Positions 62,720 to 64,000 of a DNA stretch of 64,000 nt are shown here, one piece after another. Position 1 is the first letter of the stretch; each line of letters starts with the position of its first letter. The position numbers and the translations under genes were made by a program. Location: the NCBI GenBank assembly GCA_905182995.1, contig CAJJDP010000084.1, forward strand, positions 377,392-441,391, read 5' to 3'. The notes beneath the pieces are model-generated. The model was not told the DNA's origin. It worked only from the letters and a program-made list of their open reading frames with translations, and made no database searches. Source of the DNA: Paramecium octaurelia (taxonomy: Eukaryota; Ciliophora; Oligohymenophorea; Peniculida; Parameciidae).

Positions 62720-64000
62720 TAAAACAACCACTCATCTTACAAGTTGCTAATACTATTATGTTGCTTATTCATCTAATTCTCATTCTATTGCTTGGTTTAA
62801 TTGCAAGAGATTAAGTGAATTTGACATAAGTGGTTTTCTAGCAAGTAAGATTTTGATCTCTAGATGGTCTATTACTTTTATTCATGATGTTCATCTCTCT
62901 CCCTACTCTTGTCTTACATTATTATAACACCCAAACTCACATTATTATAAGCATATGATCATCAACATCAACACTGATTTCATTAATTTTCATGTCAATG
63001 CCTGCTTGTTCTAGCTCTCTGTATCAGTATTTTTCAAATAACTTGAAAAGCGAATGGCAGGATTCTTATAGTTGTTTAGTCGAGTATTCATTATAAAAAT
63101 ATTTTAAATAATTACTTGCCTATCTTTTAATTAATAAATATTATTTAAAGATATCAATAATCATCAATGACATTGCAGCCATTTTGATCTAAATTTTAGA
63201 ATCTCAATCAAAACTCAATCAAAATGGATCAATCTTCCAATTAAATGAAATTTCTATTTTTAGAGAAAATATAATTTTAACACACTTATGGATAAAATTT
63301 ATAAAAATTAATTAAAGAACTTAAATGATGGATAGGCCATTCTAATTGATTTAATTAATTGGATAAATCTAATTTAACAAATATTCTACTTAATATATTA
63401 TCATACTTCTTAATCTTTATTTGTATATTTTCTCTATTAAATCACATTAATTGCATAATACTTATTCAAAAATTATTTATTATTTTTCAATTTTTGCATA
63501 AACTAAAAATGTTAAAAATTAAAAATTTTGTTCTTAAATTTTTTTCCTCTTTTGATTGGAATGGATTTTTAGCATTTCTCTTGCAGCAACATCTAACTTT
63601 TACAAATTCATACTAATCGAATTCCTAAATCATGATTTATGGTAGCATCTTAGTTGCTTAAGAAATCAGTTATTCTCACATTAAATATATATATTTGAAT
63701 GAGGGATGATCATTATTTGTTTTACTTTAAAATCTAAGAAATATATCATCTTAAAACTCTGTTTTATATTTAAAATGCAATAAGTTTCCATTTTGCATTT
63801 TTTTTTATTTAGATATTTCAAATGCTATAACTTAACTCAATTGTTTTCAATATATTATTTAAGTGGGTTTGGGTTTGTAGTATAACTTTTTTTTAGTATT
63901 TGTAATTTTTTCGATAGAAAAAATTCTTTTAGAGAGAGAGAGAGAGTAAGTAATTTAGAGAATTATTTTTTCGTTAAGAAAAAAAATTGTCAAAATTCGT
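62720..64000. other. Gene-poor, AT-rich right end
   Basis: Apart from the fragments near 62800-63100 mentioned for the preceding ORF, nothing is supported. A short GA repeat (about 15 nt) lies at 63932-63946. No telomeric repeat is visible at the edge. Confidence 0.4.

Noticed and set aside
1-64000. Telomere (C4A2/C3A3-type) repeats at the window edges
   Set aside because: None seen; the GA run near 63932 is too short and of the wrong unit.

Overview
The window reads as macronuclear DNA of a ciliate, most probably a Paramecium species. It is very AT-rich. Long frames appear only when TAA and TAG are read as glutamine and TGA as the only stop, and the genes are split by introns of about 20-34 nt with GT..AG ends. 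The closely packed genes, often only tens of bases apart, fit Paramecium. I translated by hand with that code. Where I give an intron count, the spliced length is a multiple of three. I saw no telomere repeat, tRNA, rRNA, transposon or CRISPR.

Layout. 0-22 kb: a small putatively lipid-anchored IQ-motif gene (45-483); a single-exon giant gene (1190-16204, 5004 aa) for a type I membrane protein built of about eleven modules of roughly 430 aa, each ending in a cysteine-rich cluster; a coiled-coil gene on the minus strand with a striking tripeptide minisatellite (16291-18959); and a zinc-finger/coiled-coil gene (19362-21920). 22-33 kb: nuclear-looking and unknown genes, a dual-specificity phosphatase (27751-28478) and a secreted three-repeat protein with a beta-gamma-crystallin-like C terminus (30777-32858). 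33-45 kb: a cytoskeletal/ciliary neighbourhood of a PG-rich repeat protein, a kinesin, two coiled-coil proteins, a divergent tubulin, a membrane protein, a CCT-motif protein, a MORN-repeat protein and a LITAF-domain protein. 46-55.4 kb: a second giant gene (46364-55442, 3001 aa) with a lectin-like N terminus, cysteine-rich repeats, a probable beta-helix and a multi-pass C terminus. 55-64 kb: uncertain small genes and a decayed copy of the left end of the window.

The most unusual feature joins the two ends. The right block (about 56.65-60.42 kb) is an inverted, internally deleted copy of the left 20 kb: gene-1 fragment, giant-gene fragments, coiled-coil paralogue and zinc-finger-gene fragment, in collinear order on the minus strand. 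One piece of the zinc-finger gene is displaced as if the copy had been circularly permuted. Similarity is mosaic: about 98% in two tracts, about 90% in another, and much lower in the coiled-coil gene between them. The rearrangement has produced a chimeric 286-codon open frame (59116-59976). The whole window looks like a somatic chromosome carrying a local duplication that is being partly homogenised and partly lost.
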